From NCBI GenBank assembly GCA_964607755.1, contig CAZSMC010000058.1:1-27519 (forward strand): a DNA stretch of 27,519 nt. The letters run 5' to 3'. The stretch's first letter is position 1; the number at the start of each line of letters is the position of its first letter. Origin of the DNA: CAZSMC01 sp964607755. Its GTDB lineage: Bacteria > Zhuqueibacterota > Zhuqueibacteria > Residuimicrobiales > Krinioviventaceae. Below are positions 15,242 to 22,922 of this stretch, one piece after another. The position numbers and the translations under genes are program-made. Below the pieces are notes generated by a model. That model saw nothing but the letters and a program-made list of their open reading frames with translations. It was not told where the DNA came from and searched no databases.

Positions 15242-17254
15242 TTACTTGATAATCACGAATTTGCCAATTTTTTCTTCACCCTCATGGCCGGACACATGAG
15301 ATTCAACGTGATAAAGATATGTTCCCGGGGCGACGAATTGCAGGTATTTGTTCACCTGGTAATCTCCCATCGCTCTTGAACCCCAGGGTTCGTCACCGCT
15401 ACCATCATCATGTTCAATAGTACGGATGTGCTCACCAGCCAATGTATAGATGCGAATCGTGCAAATCGAGGGCACATTGACAAATTCAATTCTATAGCCT
15501 TCCCCTTCACCAGTGAGTTGACTATGTTGAATAAATGGATTGGGATAGACGCGTACTTTTTCCAGGTCATTACTCGGAGCCGCCTTTGGATAGACAGGCT
15601 CTGAATTCGCATTGACGAGTCCGCTTTCCAGTGAGGGTACACTGGTGACTGACGGGTCATGCGGCCAGGGTTCATCGTGGCCGGTATCATAGGTTGTGAC
15701 CCCGTAATAATAGCCCACTCCGAGTTTAAGATCATCATCATTGTAAGTGACGAGACCATCTTCCATCGTTACCTCGTCTACTGGAATTTCTTTCACCAGG
15801 GTCCAGGGACCAACATTTCGGAAAGAAGAACGATAAACCCGATAGCCGGCAACATCATTGACACCAAAATCAGGGTCCACATATGATTCAGGAACGGCAG
15901 GCCATTGAACCTTCATGCCCAGCGGTTGTGGAGTTAATACCAATGTATTCATGCCATTTGTTGGTGTCGGAGGAGGATCAGGACATTCATAACCGCGGTT
16001 GTAGAGTTCAAAAGCCGCATCGATATGTTTCCATAAACTATCCGCTCCGTCTGGTAAATGAGCTTCGTTTTCTTTGCCGCCCTCGACAACACGGTTAAAG
16101 TCCATCATACCGCAAGCCGCCACCATGACGAATTTGAGTTCACCGCCCGCTGGCAAATCGTAGGGACCTGTCTCGTACAGATAATCGATCTCTCGTTCAT
16201 AACGGGTTCTTTTTGCCGTTTTAAGTCCTAAACGCGCAGCTTCTGCATCCAGCGGTGTTCCATCTTCAGCAGTAGGCGGTAATGGTTGATCATATTTCAA
16301 GGACGCCAGAATATAACTATCCGGGTCAAAATCGACTTCCGGATTGTCGTTCATGGGATCCGGTTGAACACGGTTGGCTTCCTGATTCAGGTTATTCTTA
16401 TCGACGACATTCATGTGATCGCGTTCCGTTGGATCGGATTTCTCTGGTTTATCAATCCAGTAATAAGTAAAGTACTGCGGAGCCCGAAATTCATGATTAA
16501 TTGAAGCCGGAGCATAGATATCCGCAGGTTCTGCCTTGTCACTTTGCGTGAATCCATACGTCTGAGTCACTGGGTTGCCTTCAGAGTCCCATAACACATC
16601 ATCATGAAAATAGAAAGCTTCCCTTTCGATCGACCATTCGTATTGATCATCATCTCTCCAGCCACCGGCGATAGGGGTAGCAATATTCAATTCGGCTGTT
16701 GGAGCAAATCGGAAATTCGTAATGTCCTTACCACCGGTGTTTTTAAATGTATACTCGTAGATGATAAAATCGTCGTATTTTGGATAGCTCCATGCCATGG
16801 CTCGAAAGTGCATTTCCACACCGAATTTCACCATCAGACATGAGCCTGTAAGAATCTCCTCCGCTTCCAGAGAGGGATCTTGCATATTATAGTTTGTGAT
16901 AAGTTTTGCATCTTCCAAAGGCGAGATATGAGTCGGGTTCGGATCATAAGCCATACAAAGCCGAAACGGAATACCAACACCATCTACATCGCCCCATGCC
17001 ATCCAGCCTGAGTGCTCACACATACCATAATGATCGTTTAAATCTGCTCCAAGAACATGACCAGGATAATCGAACTTGAAGTATTCCTGGCCGCTTAAAG
17101 TTGGTTGTCCAACCGAGGAGGTGTTCCAAATTCTGGCCCATAATTTGGAACGAGTTAATTCTTTGTAATTCCATCCTGCTGCAAAAAGTTGAGAACTTGC
17201 AAGCATTGATAGAAGGATGGCTTTTGCTATAAATTGAGTTATTCGAATTTTCAT
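15242..17254 (-). CDS. Large secreted surface protein with FN3-like and T9SS/FlgD-type C-terminal domain
   Basis: A 670-residue exported protein with a signal peptide (residues 1-26, ending LFAAG). The first ~450 residues have no function I recognise; they are rich in Asp, Tyr and Trp and look beta-structured. At about 455-565 an FN3-like module is seen (LGMKVQWPAVPES, VAGYRVYRSS, YYYGVTTYDTG). The last ~95 residues start at VRVYPNPFIQ and include CTIRIYTLAGEHIRTIEH and APGTYLYHVES, the classic FlgD-like/T9SS sorting-domain pattern ending in KFVIIK. It lies between the TonB receptor and a PorV-like protein, in tight series with AGGAG sites, so it may be a surface partner of the receptor with a SusD-like role in a different fold. 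That role is inference. Confidence 0.7.
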   Translation of the reverse strand: MKIRITQFIAKAILLSMLASSQLFAAGWNYKELTRSKLWARIWNTSSVGQPTLSGQEYFKFDYPGHVLGADLNDHYGMCEHSGWMAWGDVDGVGIPFRLCMAYDPNPTHISPLEDAKLITNYNMQDPSLEAEEILTGSCLMVKFGVEMHFRAMAWSYPKYDDFIIYEYTFKNTGGKDITNFRFAPTAELNIATPIAGGWRDDDQYEWSIEREAFYFHDDVLWDSEGNPVTQTYGFTQSDKAEPADIYAPASINHEFRAPQYFTYYWIDKPEKSDPTERDHMNVVDKNNLNQEANRVQPDPMNDNPEVDFDPDSYILASLKYDQPLPPTAEDGTPLDAEAARLGLKTAKRTRYEREIDYLYETGPYDLPAGGELKFVMVAACGMMDFNRVVEGGKENEAHLPDGADSLWKHIDAAFELYNRGYECPDPPPTPTNGMNTLVLTPQPLGMKVQWPAVPESYVDPDFGVNDVAGYRVYRSSFRNVGPWTLVKEIPVDEVTMEDGLVTYNDDDLKLGVGYYYGVTTYDTGHDEPWPHDPSVTSVPSLESGLVNANSEPVYPKAAPSNDLEKVRVYPNPFIQHSQLTGEGEGYRIEFVNVPSICTIRIYTLAGEHIRTIEHDDGSGDEPWGSRAMGDYQVNKYLQFVAPGTYLYHVESHVSGHEGEEKIGKFVIIK

Positions 17255-17317
17255 TTAATTTCTCCTATCATAATTACCAATAATTTTCAAAACGACTATG
17301 TGTATGGAATCGGCTGT

Positions 17318-20300
17318 TTAAAATTCAAAACTCACATTGAAATACACCATGCGTTTTGGATTACTGATAGAATTGTAAAACCACCACACTTCATCCTCAC
17401 CGGAACGGGAATATCGTGGCATCTGTTCTTTCTCTTCCCAGGCATCCAGGTCTTCCCCGCCCAAAAGAACCCTGTCGTAGGAGTTAAAGAGATTAAAAAC
17501 TTCAATGCCAATGACAGGAGTGACACTGCCCAGCGGGATGCGCTTTGTGAATTTCAAATCTGTACGATTATGAGGATACCAGCGTTTATTATTTGGCTCC
17601 TTTAAACCGGTATAATCCTTGGGATACCAGGTATATTCGGGACCTGAGAAATACTCGTGGTACAAACCAATGGAGATGTTTCCCAAAATGCCGTTAACCA
17701 ACTCTTCCGGAGTGACATAATTGACCTGGCCTTTTAAGATAATGTTGCTGATCCAGGTCGTCTTTTGCTCGGAATAAGTATGCGGTTGATGTTGACGGCT
17801 GGCATCTTCAAAATACATCCAATAACCAGCAGCTCCGCCGGAGCTGAAACCGTAATTAAATGTTAAATTAGCAGACCAACGGTCATTATAGAGCTTATCG
17901 GCTGTAACTTCAATACCTCTTACATCCTTAAAAGCATTGTTTGTGTAAAAAATGTTATCATGGCCATCGTTGGCGAGATTACGTGAATGTGACCAGGTCT
18001 GAAAATTACCGCTGCCCCATCCCGTATAGGCAAAACCGCCGCCGGACTGGTTATACGTACTGTTATGAGAGAATCGAGTCAGATTGCTGGCATCTTTGTA
18101 ATAAGCTGTCGCCGCAAGGCGGAAGATGTCAAAAAAGTTTTGGTCATATCCGATTTCGTACTGAATCGTTCTTTCATAAGTTAAACCCGGCTGGCCGTAC
18201 CATCCCTGCCACTGATCCATTCGCACAGATCCGTACGGATCACTTTCGTACCAGCTTGTGGGAAAGCCCAGAATTTTAGCCCAGGACGGCCGCTGATAAA
18301 AATGGCCGTAATTGAAGCGCAGCTTGGAATTTTCAGTAATCGGAAAAGATAATCCAATCCGTGGAGCAAATGCAAATTTCCACTCCGAGTCCACGTTCAT
18401 TTTATCATTGCGGACACCATCAAAAGCAGTCATATAATCACTCGTTACACCCGGAATGTAGGCAAACCAGTCTTTCTTTGGCATATAGGACTGCCAGATA
18501 GGCGTCGTATTGGAAGGAGCTCCATCGCCTCCGTTGTGTTCCTGGAAGCCGAGCGGATCGAAAATACTTTCAGCATATTGATGACGGGCATTAAAAGCAT
18601 CCATTCGAAATCCGATATTCAAAACTAGACCTTCGTATTCCATTTTATCCTGGACGTACAGCGCACCTTCGACCGGAGTGCCGTCAAAGACATTATCCAG
18701 ATGCCACACATCGCCTGCCGGAAATTCCATATAATAGTGTTGATAATCCACGTTATAAAATTTTAATTGAGCACCACCTTTGATTTGATGAGATTTGTGA
18801 ACCTGACTTGTCAAATCAGCACGTGCGTTGAAAACTTTGCTATCACTGTAATTGTTTACCTGAATTTGGCGCGCCTCGAGGCGGAAATTGCCACCCAGGT
18901 CAAACCAACTGTCACCCCATCCTACCTGGTCCGTCGTGGTTTCCAGTTTATCATAATCCTGCAGTTCTGTCATGTAATCGGCAAGATAAGACAACTGAAC
19001 CGTATAAAAAGTGGCGGGACTCAGGGTGTGCTGCCATTTTAATGTGGCCATGTTCAATGTTTTTTCTTCCGGTCCTTTCAACCAATAACCACCCCATGGC
19101 GCGTAGGCTTTGTTATCGTAGGGTGAACGCACATCTGCATTGGGCTGCCACCGTGCTTCCTTTGAACTCTCCATATTGTTCCAGTTACTTTCGGTATATG
19201 TGGCGCTGTTATACCACCCTCTCAGCAGATTCAGGGTCAACTTTTTATCCGACGAAATATAGTAATTTAATTTCGCCTGCACATTGTATTCCGGATTGTA
19301 TTCCTGGGCTTGCGGGAAAATATTCACGCCTCTTTTGTATCGCCCTGTGACTAAAAACGTGAAATTGTCAGTCAGAGCACCGTAAAGGGTTCCTTCAATT
19401 TCATGTTCCGGGCGCTCTGTGTAATCTCCAAGGATTGGATCCGGGCTAATTTGTTCGCGATAGGTATTCAAGAGTTGCTCAGCGCTTGGCACTGTTTCTC
19501 CATCCCAGCCGTAAAATCGCTGAAAATGATTGGCAAAATTATTCCGTTTGGCTTCATCTTCCAATTCTGTTTTCCAGTAATCAAGGTCGTAATGCGTATA
19601 TTTCCACAAACTCTTGTCATACATGTTCGGGCCCCAATGATACTGGCCAGAAGGTCGTACCCGGTATTTTAACGTGCCATGAAACTCGGACGTGGTTCTG
19701 GCAGCTTCTTTTGTCACAACATTAATCACACCTGACATGGCATTACCATATTCTGCGTTGTACCCACCGGTTAATACCGAAACCTCCTGCATTGCCGTTG
19801 TATTTAATCGTTGCCAATTGTCAGAAAGCAGACCACTATTGAGTGAAGCTCCATCTACTTTGTAATTGACTTCTGATGCCAGGCCACCCCGAAAATAAGT
19901 TGTTTCACCTGTGTTATAAACACCGGTTTTTTGACTTAGAGCATCATTCAGATCAATCACCGGAGATCGTTCTATATAACCGGCATCCATAATTTCGCGA
20001 CTTCCAGTGATATCTTTTTCAACAATAGGACGCTCAGAAACAATAGAAACTTCCTCACCTTCGATAACGGTTTGTTCCATCTGAAAATTAACCGGGGTTG
20101 TCTGATCAACCATCAATTGCACATTTGTCTTGGTGACTACTGTGTACCCCATCATTGTTGCTCGGACAGAATAAGTGCCTGGTGGGACATTAATAATAAA
20201 ATAATCTCCTTCTATATCAGTTGCGCCCCCCATTGTGGTTCCTACAATGACGACATTGGCACCGGGTAAGGGTTCATTCGTGCTTTGATCAGTTACCTTG

Positions 20301-20404
20301 CCGGCAATTTTGCCTGTTGTCGCAGCATAATTAACTAAAGGTATCACTAAAAGTGCAATTATGCTGAACCATGTCGTTAAGAGCAGCAAACGTTTTTGAT
20401 GCAT
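17318..20404 (-). CDS. TonB-dependent receptor with N-terminal CarboxypepD-reg-like domain
   Basis: 1028 residues from the ATG at 20404, seven bases after AAGGAGG; in-frame upstream starts at 20410 and 20449 are too close to or before that site. A signal peptide (to about NYAA) leads into a carboxypeptidase-regulatory-like domain (GKIAGKVTDQSTNEPLPGAN, DIEGDYFIINVPPGTYSV). A plug domain follows (YFRGGLASEVNYKVDGASL, EVSVLTGGYNAEYGNAMSGV), then a long beta-barrel ending in the aromatic strand YFNVSFEF. It is expected to import a glycoside or oligomer across the outer membrane using TonB energy. No SusD homologue is seen; the next gene encodes a T9SS-type surface protein instead. Substrate inferred from context: ribose-containing compounds. 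Confidence 0.92.
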   Translation of the reverse strand: MHQKRLLLLTTWFSIIALLVIPLVNYAATTGKIAGKVTDQSTNEPLPGANVVIVGTTMGGATDIEGDYFIINVPPGTYSVRATMMGYTVVTKTNVQLMVDQTTPVNFQMEQTVIEGEEVSIVSERPIVEKDITGSREIMDAGYIERSPVIDLNDALSQKTGVYNTGETTYFRGGLASEVNYKVDGASLNSGLLSDNWQRLNTTAMQEVSVLTGGYNAEYGNAMSGVINVVTKEAARTTSEFHGTLKYRVRPSGQYHWGPNMYDKSLWKYTHYDLDYWKTELEDEAKRNNFANHFQRFYGWDGETVPSAEQLLNTYREQISPDPILGDYTERPEHEIEGTLYGALTDNFTFLVTGRYKRGVNIFPQAQEYNPEYNVQAKLNYYISSDKKLTLNLLRGWYNSATYTESNWNNMESSKEARWQPNADVRSPYDNKAYAPWGGYWLKGPEEKTLNMATLKWQHTLSPATFYTVQLSYLADYMTELQDYDKLETTTDQVGWGDSWFDLGGNFRLEARQIQVNNYSDSKVFNARADLTSQVHKSHQIKGGAQLKFYNVDYQHYYMEFPAGDVWHLDNVFDGTPVEGALYVQDKMEYEGLVLNIGFRMDAFNARHQYAESIFDPLGFQEHNGGDGAPSNTTPIWQSYMPKKDWFAYIPGVTSDYMTAFDGVRNDKMNVDSEWKFAFAPRIGLSFPITENSKLRFNYGHFYQRPSWAKILGFPTSWYESDPYGSVRMDQWQGWYGQPGLTYERTIQYEIGYDQNFFDIFRLAATAYYKDASNLTRFSHNSTYNQSGGGFAYTGWGSGNFQTWSHSRNLANDGHDNIFYTNNAFKDVRGIEVTADKLYNDRWSANLTFNYGFSSGGAAGYWMYFEDASRQHQPHTYSEQKTTWISNIILKGQVNYVTPEELVNGILGNISIGLYHEYFSGPEYTWYPKDYTGLKEPNNKRWYPHNRTDLKFTKRIPLGSVTPVIGIEVFNLFNSYDRVLLGGEDLDAWEEKEQMPRYSRSGEDEVWWFYNSISNPKRMVYFNVSFEF

Positions 20405-20496
20405 GTTCATTCCTCCTTGTTTAATTTGAATTGCATTCACGGTCAACAAGTGAATGACTCGAGAGTGTCACTTTTCCAATTAGCAGTACTATTCTC

Positions 20497-20526
20497 ATTT
20501 TAAGAATAAGAGAACAGTTTTCGCAA
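20497..20526 (-). promoter_or_regulatory. Possible sigma70-type promoter for the TonB receptor operon
   Basis: On the minus strand TTGCGA (20521-20526) and TAAAAT (20497-20502) are separated by 18 bases, about 90 bases before the TonB receptor start. The -35 matches four of six consensus bases and the -10 five of six. It overlaps the end of the weak small ORF described next, so at most one of the two readings is likely to be right. Confidence 0.3.
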
Positions 20527-20607
20527 GTGCATGCATAGGAATTGATGCAACAGGGCAGGTTGATAAAACACTTTGATTTTACAATCCATGTATTTATATT
20601 TTTTCAT
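20500..20607 (-). CDS. Possible 35-codon leader ORF
   Basis: Begins MKKYKYMDCKIKV and ends at TAA 20500-20502. It is included only because the ATG is preceded by AGAGGTGAT at a 13-base distance, matching the arrangement of a second copy upstream (TAAGGAGGTGAT, 13 bases, ATGAAAAAAT). That spacing is long for efficient initiation. No similarity is recognised. It may be a leader peptide of the TonB operon, or not translated at all. Confidence 0.15.
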   Translation of the reverse strand: MKKYKYMDCKIKVFYQPALLHQFLCMHLRKLFSYS

Positions 20608-20730
20608 ACGCAGGATTGAAATCACCTCTGTGCATGTATCCTGTGTAACACGCGATGCTGTTAACCGAATCCTGCCACGGTTTGCGGTTAACAGCATTTT
20701 TTCATCTTTATTATTTTTATCACCTCCTTA
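20605..20730 (-). promoter_or_regulatory. Structured leader candidate upstream of the TonB receptor gene
   Basis: On the minus strand this segment has, in order: TAAGGAGGTGAT (20730-20719, fully complementary to a 16S 3' end); ATGAAAAAATGCTGTTAA, a five-codon ORF; a perfect 13-bp stem whose 5' arm contains that stop codon; CAGGAT in the loop (20674-20669) and again at 20643-20638; a second AGAGGTGAT (20629-20621); and ATCCTG (20616-20611) just before a second ATGAAAAAAT (20607). ATCCTG can pair with either CAGGAT, and with the loop the match extends to 8 bp, a pseudoknot. The mutually exclusive pairings and duplicated start region suggest translational or attenuation control. No known riboswitch class is recognised. 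Confidence 0.35.
20655..20702 (+). terminator. 13-bp hairpin with U tract, plus-strand orientation
   Basis: ATGCTGTTAACCG (20655-20667) and CGGTTAACAGCAT (20685-20697) form a perfect 13-bp stem with a 17-base loop, followed on the plus strand by a run of six T residues (20697-20702). It is a textbook intrinsic terminator for a plus-strand transcript, yet no plus-strand gene lies upstream. It could end a small RNA antisense to the TonB receptor leader. On the minus strand the same stem has no U tail. Confidence 0.45.
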
Positions 20731-20991
20731 ATTTTTAATGGAGCCTCTTTTATAATGCTCTTTAGGCCATGAATTGATGAGGGCGAAATAACCTTGTTAT
20801 TAATTTGGTTGAAATGTCTGATAGCCAATTATCCTGTTTCGCTATTTTTTCGTGCAATACATTTTCTCACTAACATTTCACCCACCCGTTTGTAAAAGTG
20901 CTCAAATCGTTGAATACTTTAGAGAATGTTTTCTTTAACTACACAAATTTTATCTAACAATTGAAATCAATTATGACAATAAATTATTATT
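20731..20991. other. AT-rich intergenic DNA between gntR and the TonB leader
   Basis: No gene is supported. On the minus strand a TATAAA (20753-20748) lies just before the TAAGGAGGTGAT leader site and could be the -10 of the leader transcript, but no good -35 is seen. A third CAGGAT is at 20836-20831, AATAAC-CTT-GTTATT is a small hairpin near 20791-20805, and GCGAAA/TTTCGC form a wider inverted pair. No clear terminator directly follows the gntR stop codon. Confidence 0.4.
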
Positions 20992-21732
20992 TTATCTATG
21001 CAAGATAGAAGTCAATTCAAATTTATCACCACGAATCCATACATCAGACGTTTCTATGGGATTATCCTTTGTATTAACCAAAATTTGTTGTAAATATAAT
21101 AGGGGTGAATGTATGGGTACTTGCATTATTTCTGCAATATCCTGATTTGCACACTGGGCAGAAAAAGTTCTCTTGCCCCAGTGTATTTTTTGGTGGTATG
21201 TTAACTCGATGACATCAAACAGATAATTTCTGGAAAAATCAATGTCTTCGATTTTGGGAAAGTATTGGTAATTCAAATAATTTTCAATCAAGATAATAGG
21301 TTCACCTTCTTTGCAGGTTCGAATGCGTTTTAAGTGAAACACTTTATCTGGATTTGTTATCTCCAGGCGTGAACAGAGATCATCAGAGGGAGTAATAATG
21401 TCCGTGGAAAGCACTATAGTCGTAAACTCAAGCCCCTGGGCTTTCATCGCTTCGGCGGTTGAAATAAGCTTTTGCGCAAGCGGTTGCATTAACTTGTCGG
21501 ACGCGACAAATGTGCCCTTGCCGTGAATTTGTGAGAGCATTTTTTTATCCACCATTGCTTGAATGGCTTTACGTACCGTCCCTCTGCTCACAGATAACTG
21601 GGAAGCCAATTCTCCTTCTGATTTTAATTTATAGTGAACCGGCCAATCACCTGTGGTTATTTTTCGCATCATCCAGGATGTGATTTGTTCATATATGGGA
21701 AGCGGGCTGTTTTTATCAATATTTACAGGCAT
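20992..21732 (-). CDS. GntR/HutC-family transcriptional regulator with UTRA domain
   Basis: 246 residues. Residues about 8-78 are the GntR winged helix-turn-helix (PLPIYEQITSWMMRKI, KLKSEGELASQLSVSRGTVRKAIQAMVDKK, GKGTFVAS). Residues about 95-240 are a UTRA effector domain (VFHLKRIRTCKEGEPIILIENYLN, LLYLQQILVNTKDNPIETSDVWIRGDKFELTS). UTRA domains bind small molecules, often sugars or sugar phosphates, so a ribose-derived signal is the contextual guess. The gene is divergent from the rbs operon and upstream of the TonB operon, so it is placed to control both. It has a consensus promoter and four operator-like repeats directly upstream. The ribosome site before the ATG is poor, which would keep its level low. 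Confidence 0.9.
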   Translation of the reverse strand: MPVNIDKNSPLPIYEQITSWMMRKITTGDWPVHYKLKSEGELASQLSVSRGTVRKAIQAMVDKKMLSQIHGKGTFVASDKLMQPLAQKLISTAEAMKAQGLEFTTIVLSTDIITPSDDLCSRLEITNPDKVFHLKRIRTCKEGEPIILIENYLNYQYFPKIEDIDFSRNYLFDVIELTYHQKIHWGKRTFSAQCANQDIAEIMQVPIHSPLLYLQQILVNTKDNPIETSDVWIRGDKFELTSILHR

Positions 21733-21758
21733 AATTTTGGATGTGAAATGTATGAACT

Positions 21759-21796
21759 TCTATAGACATCTATAGACCTTTATATACCTCTATTAT
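21759..21796. promoter_or_regulatory. Four 10-bp-spaced TCTATAGA-like operator units
   Basis: TCTATAGA occurs at 21759-21766 and again at 21769-21776, followed by degenerate copies TTTATATA (21779-21786) and TCTATTAT (21789-21796), all in exact 10-bp register, one helical turn. TCTATAGA is itself a perfect palindrome. The array covers the gntR -10 box and start-site region, where repressor binding would block transcription. It is the best candidate for the site bound by the adjacent GntR/HutC regulator. I found no other TCTATAGA pair by eye in the leader upstream of the TonB receptor gene. Confidence 0.6.
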
Positions 21797-21820
21797 AAAA
21801 AATATTTTTCACATTGTCAA
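21792..21820 (-). promoter_or_regulatory. Consensus sigma70 promoter of the gntR gene
   Basis: On the minus strand TTGACA (21815-21820) and TATAAT (21792-21797) are separated by exactly 17 bases, a perfect match to the housekeeping consensus. The predicted start (about 21785) is roughly 53 bases before the gntR ATG and falls inside the TCTATAGA repeat array. A promoter this strong implies tight repression. Confidence 0.75.
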
Positions 21821-21945
21821 TGAAAAAAACAAGTTTTTAAACTTTTTTCATAGATTCAGAAATAATTTTAATTTTTTTATTTTCTTCTGGCGCCTTTCAT
21901 TTACTTTTGTTATAATATTTTATTATCATCTAGCGTGAAAAATAT
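21802..21945. repeat. 11-bp inverted pair spanning the divergent promoter region
   Basis: GTGAAAAATAT is present on the plus strand at 21935-21945, between the predicted rbsB transcription start and its ribosome site. It occurs on the minus strand at 21802-21812, inside the spacer of the gntR promoter. Each copy thus reads in the direction of its own gene. Between them, ATGAAAA...TTTTCAT with inner AAGTTT/AAACTT forms another AT-rich inverted repeat at about 21820-21851. A common regulator or bent-DNA function is possible. Confidence 0.45.
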
Positions 21946-21955
21946 CAAGGAGAGA
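21911..21955 (+). promoter_or_regulatory. rbsB promoter -10 and ribosome binding site
   Basis: TATAAT at 21911-21916 is a perfect -10. The -35 region is poor (around TGGCGC, 21888-21893), which suggests that an activator is needed or that the TGGCGCC word is a regulator site. AAGGAGAG, seven bases before the ATG at 21960, is a strong ribosome site. The predicted leader is about 37 bases. Confidence 0.5.
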
Positions 21956-21959
21956 TATC

Positions 21960-22919
21960 ATGTTTAAAAAAATGTTCACCACCCTTCTCATTGGTTTCGT
22001 GTTGACTGCTCTTATAGCCGGATGTTCAAATGAGCAACCGGTACAAGAGGCACCCGGACAAATTGCTATTGTCATTTCGACGTTGAACAATCCATGGTTC
22101 GTTGTTTTGGGCGAAACAGCTAAACAGCACGCTGAAAAACTGGGATACAAAGCCACAATCTTTGATTCACAAAATGATAATGCCAAAGAGACCGATCACT
22201 TTGACAACATTATCGCTGCCGACTATGACATCATCCTGTTCAATCCTACCGATGCTGATGGTTCAATTTCAAATGTCGAAAAAGCGAAAAAAGCTGGCAT
22301 TCCGGCAATCTGCATGGACCGGGAGATCAATTCCAACACCGCCGCTGTGACGCAAATCTTGTCGGATAATTACTCCGGTTGTGTGGCGTTGGGACAATAT
22401 TTTGTCAAAAAACTAAATAAAAAGGGCACTTTTGTTGAATTGCTCGGTCTGGTGGGCGATAACAACACCTGGAATCGTTCCCAGGGATTTCACAGCGTAG
22501 TCGACAATTACCCCGAGTTGAAAATGGTGGCACAGCAAAGTGCGGATTTTGACCGGAACACCGCCATGGATGTGATGGAATCGATTCTACAGGCTCATCC
22601 GGATATCGATGCTGTTTTTTGCGGCAACGATGCCATGGCCATGGGCGCTTATCAGGCAATTGCAGCGGCTGGCAAGGACAAAGATATTATGGTGTTTGGT
22701 TTTGACGGCGCAGCCGACGTTATCGAGTCCATTCGGGAAGGGAAAATAGTCGCAACCGGCATGCAGTTTCCCAGAGTCATGGCACGCAAAGCGGCTGAAT
22801 TTGCTGATCAGTATCTCAACGGCAAACGGGACTTTGAGCAAAAAATTCCCATCGCAGTTGAACTGGTCACCCGGGAAAATGTCGATAATTATATCGCTTA
22901 TGGCAAAGCCTCGCAATAA
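21960..22919 (+). CDS. rbsB: Ribose-type ABC transporter substrate-binding lipoprotein
   Basis: 319 residues with a lipobox LIAGC (Cys22), so it is membrane-anchored rather than free in the periplasm. It aligns readily with E. coli RbsB: STLNNPWFVVL, DSQNDNAKE, FNPTDADG, MDREIN, RSQGF, SADFDRN, CGNDAMAMGA, GFDGA and MQFP. The ribose contacts N13, F16, D89, R90, R141, F164, N190, D215 and Q235 of E. coli correspond to N44, F47, D120, R121, R173, F197, N223, D249 and Q269; only F15 is changed (W46). This supports D-ribose or a very similar pyranose as ligand. It is the first gene of the plus-strand operon and works with the ATPase at 23549 and the permease at 25624. Confidence 0.92.
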   Translation: MFKKMFTTLLIGFVLTALIAGCSNEQPVQEAPGQIAIVISTLNNPWFVVLGETAKQHAEKLGYKATIFDSQNDNAKETDHFDNIIAADYDIILFNPTDADGSISNVEKAKKAGIPAICMDREINSNTAAVTQILSDNYSGCVALGQYFVKKLNKKGTFVELLGLVGDNNTWNRSQGFHSVVDNYPELKMVAQQSADFDRNTAMDVMESILQAHPDIDAVFCGNDAMAMGAYQAIAAAGKDKDIMVFGFDGAADVIESIREGKIVATGMQFPRVMARKAAEFADQYLNGKRDFEQKIPIAVELVTRENVDNYIAYGKASQ

Positions 22920-22922
22920 CAA

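Noticed and set aside
20608..20697. N-terminal extension giving a 65-codon ORF from ATG 20697
   Set aside because: That ATG sits inside the 13-bp stem, more than 20 bases from the nearest ribosome site, and the first 30 codons are the hairpin sequence itself.
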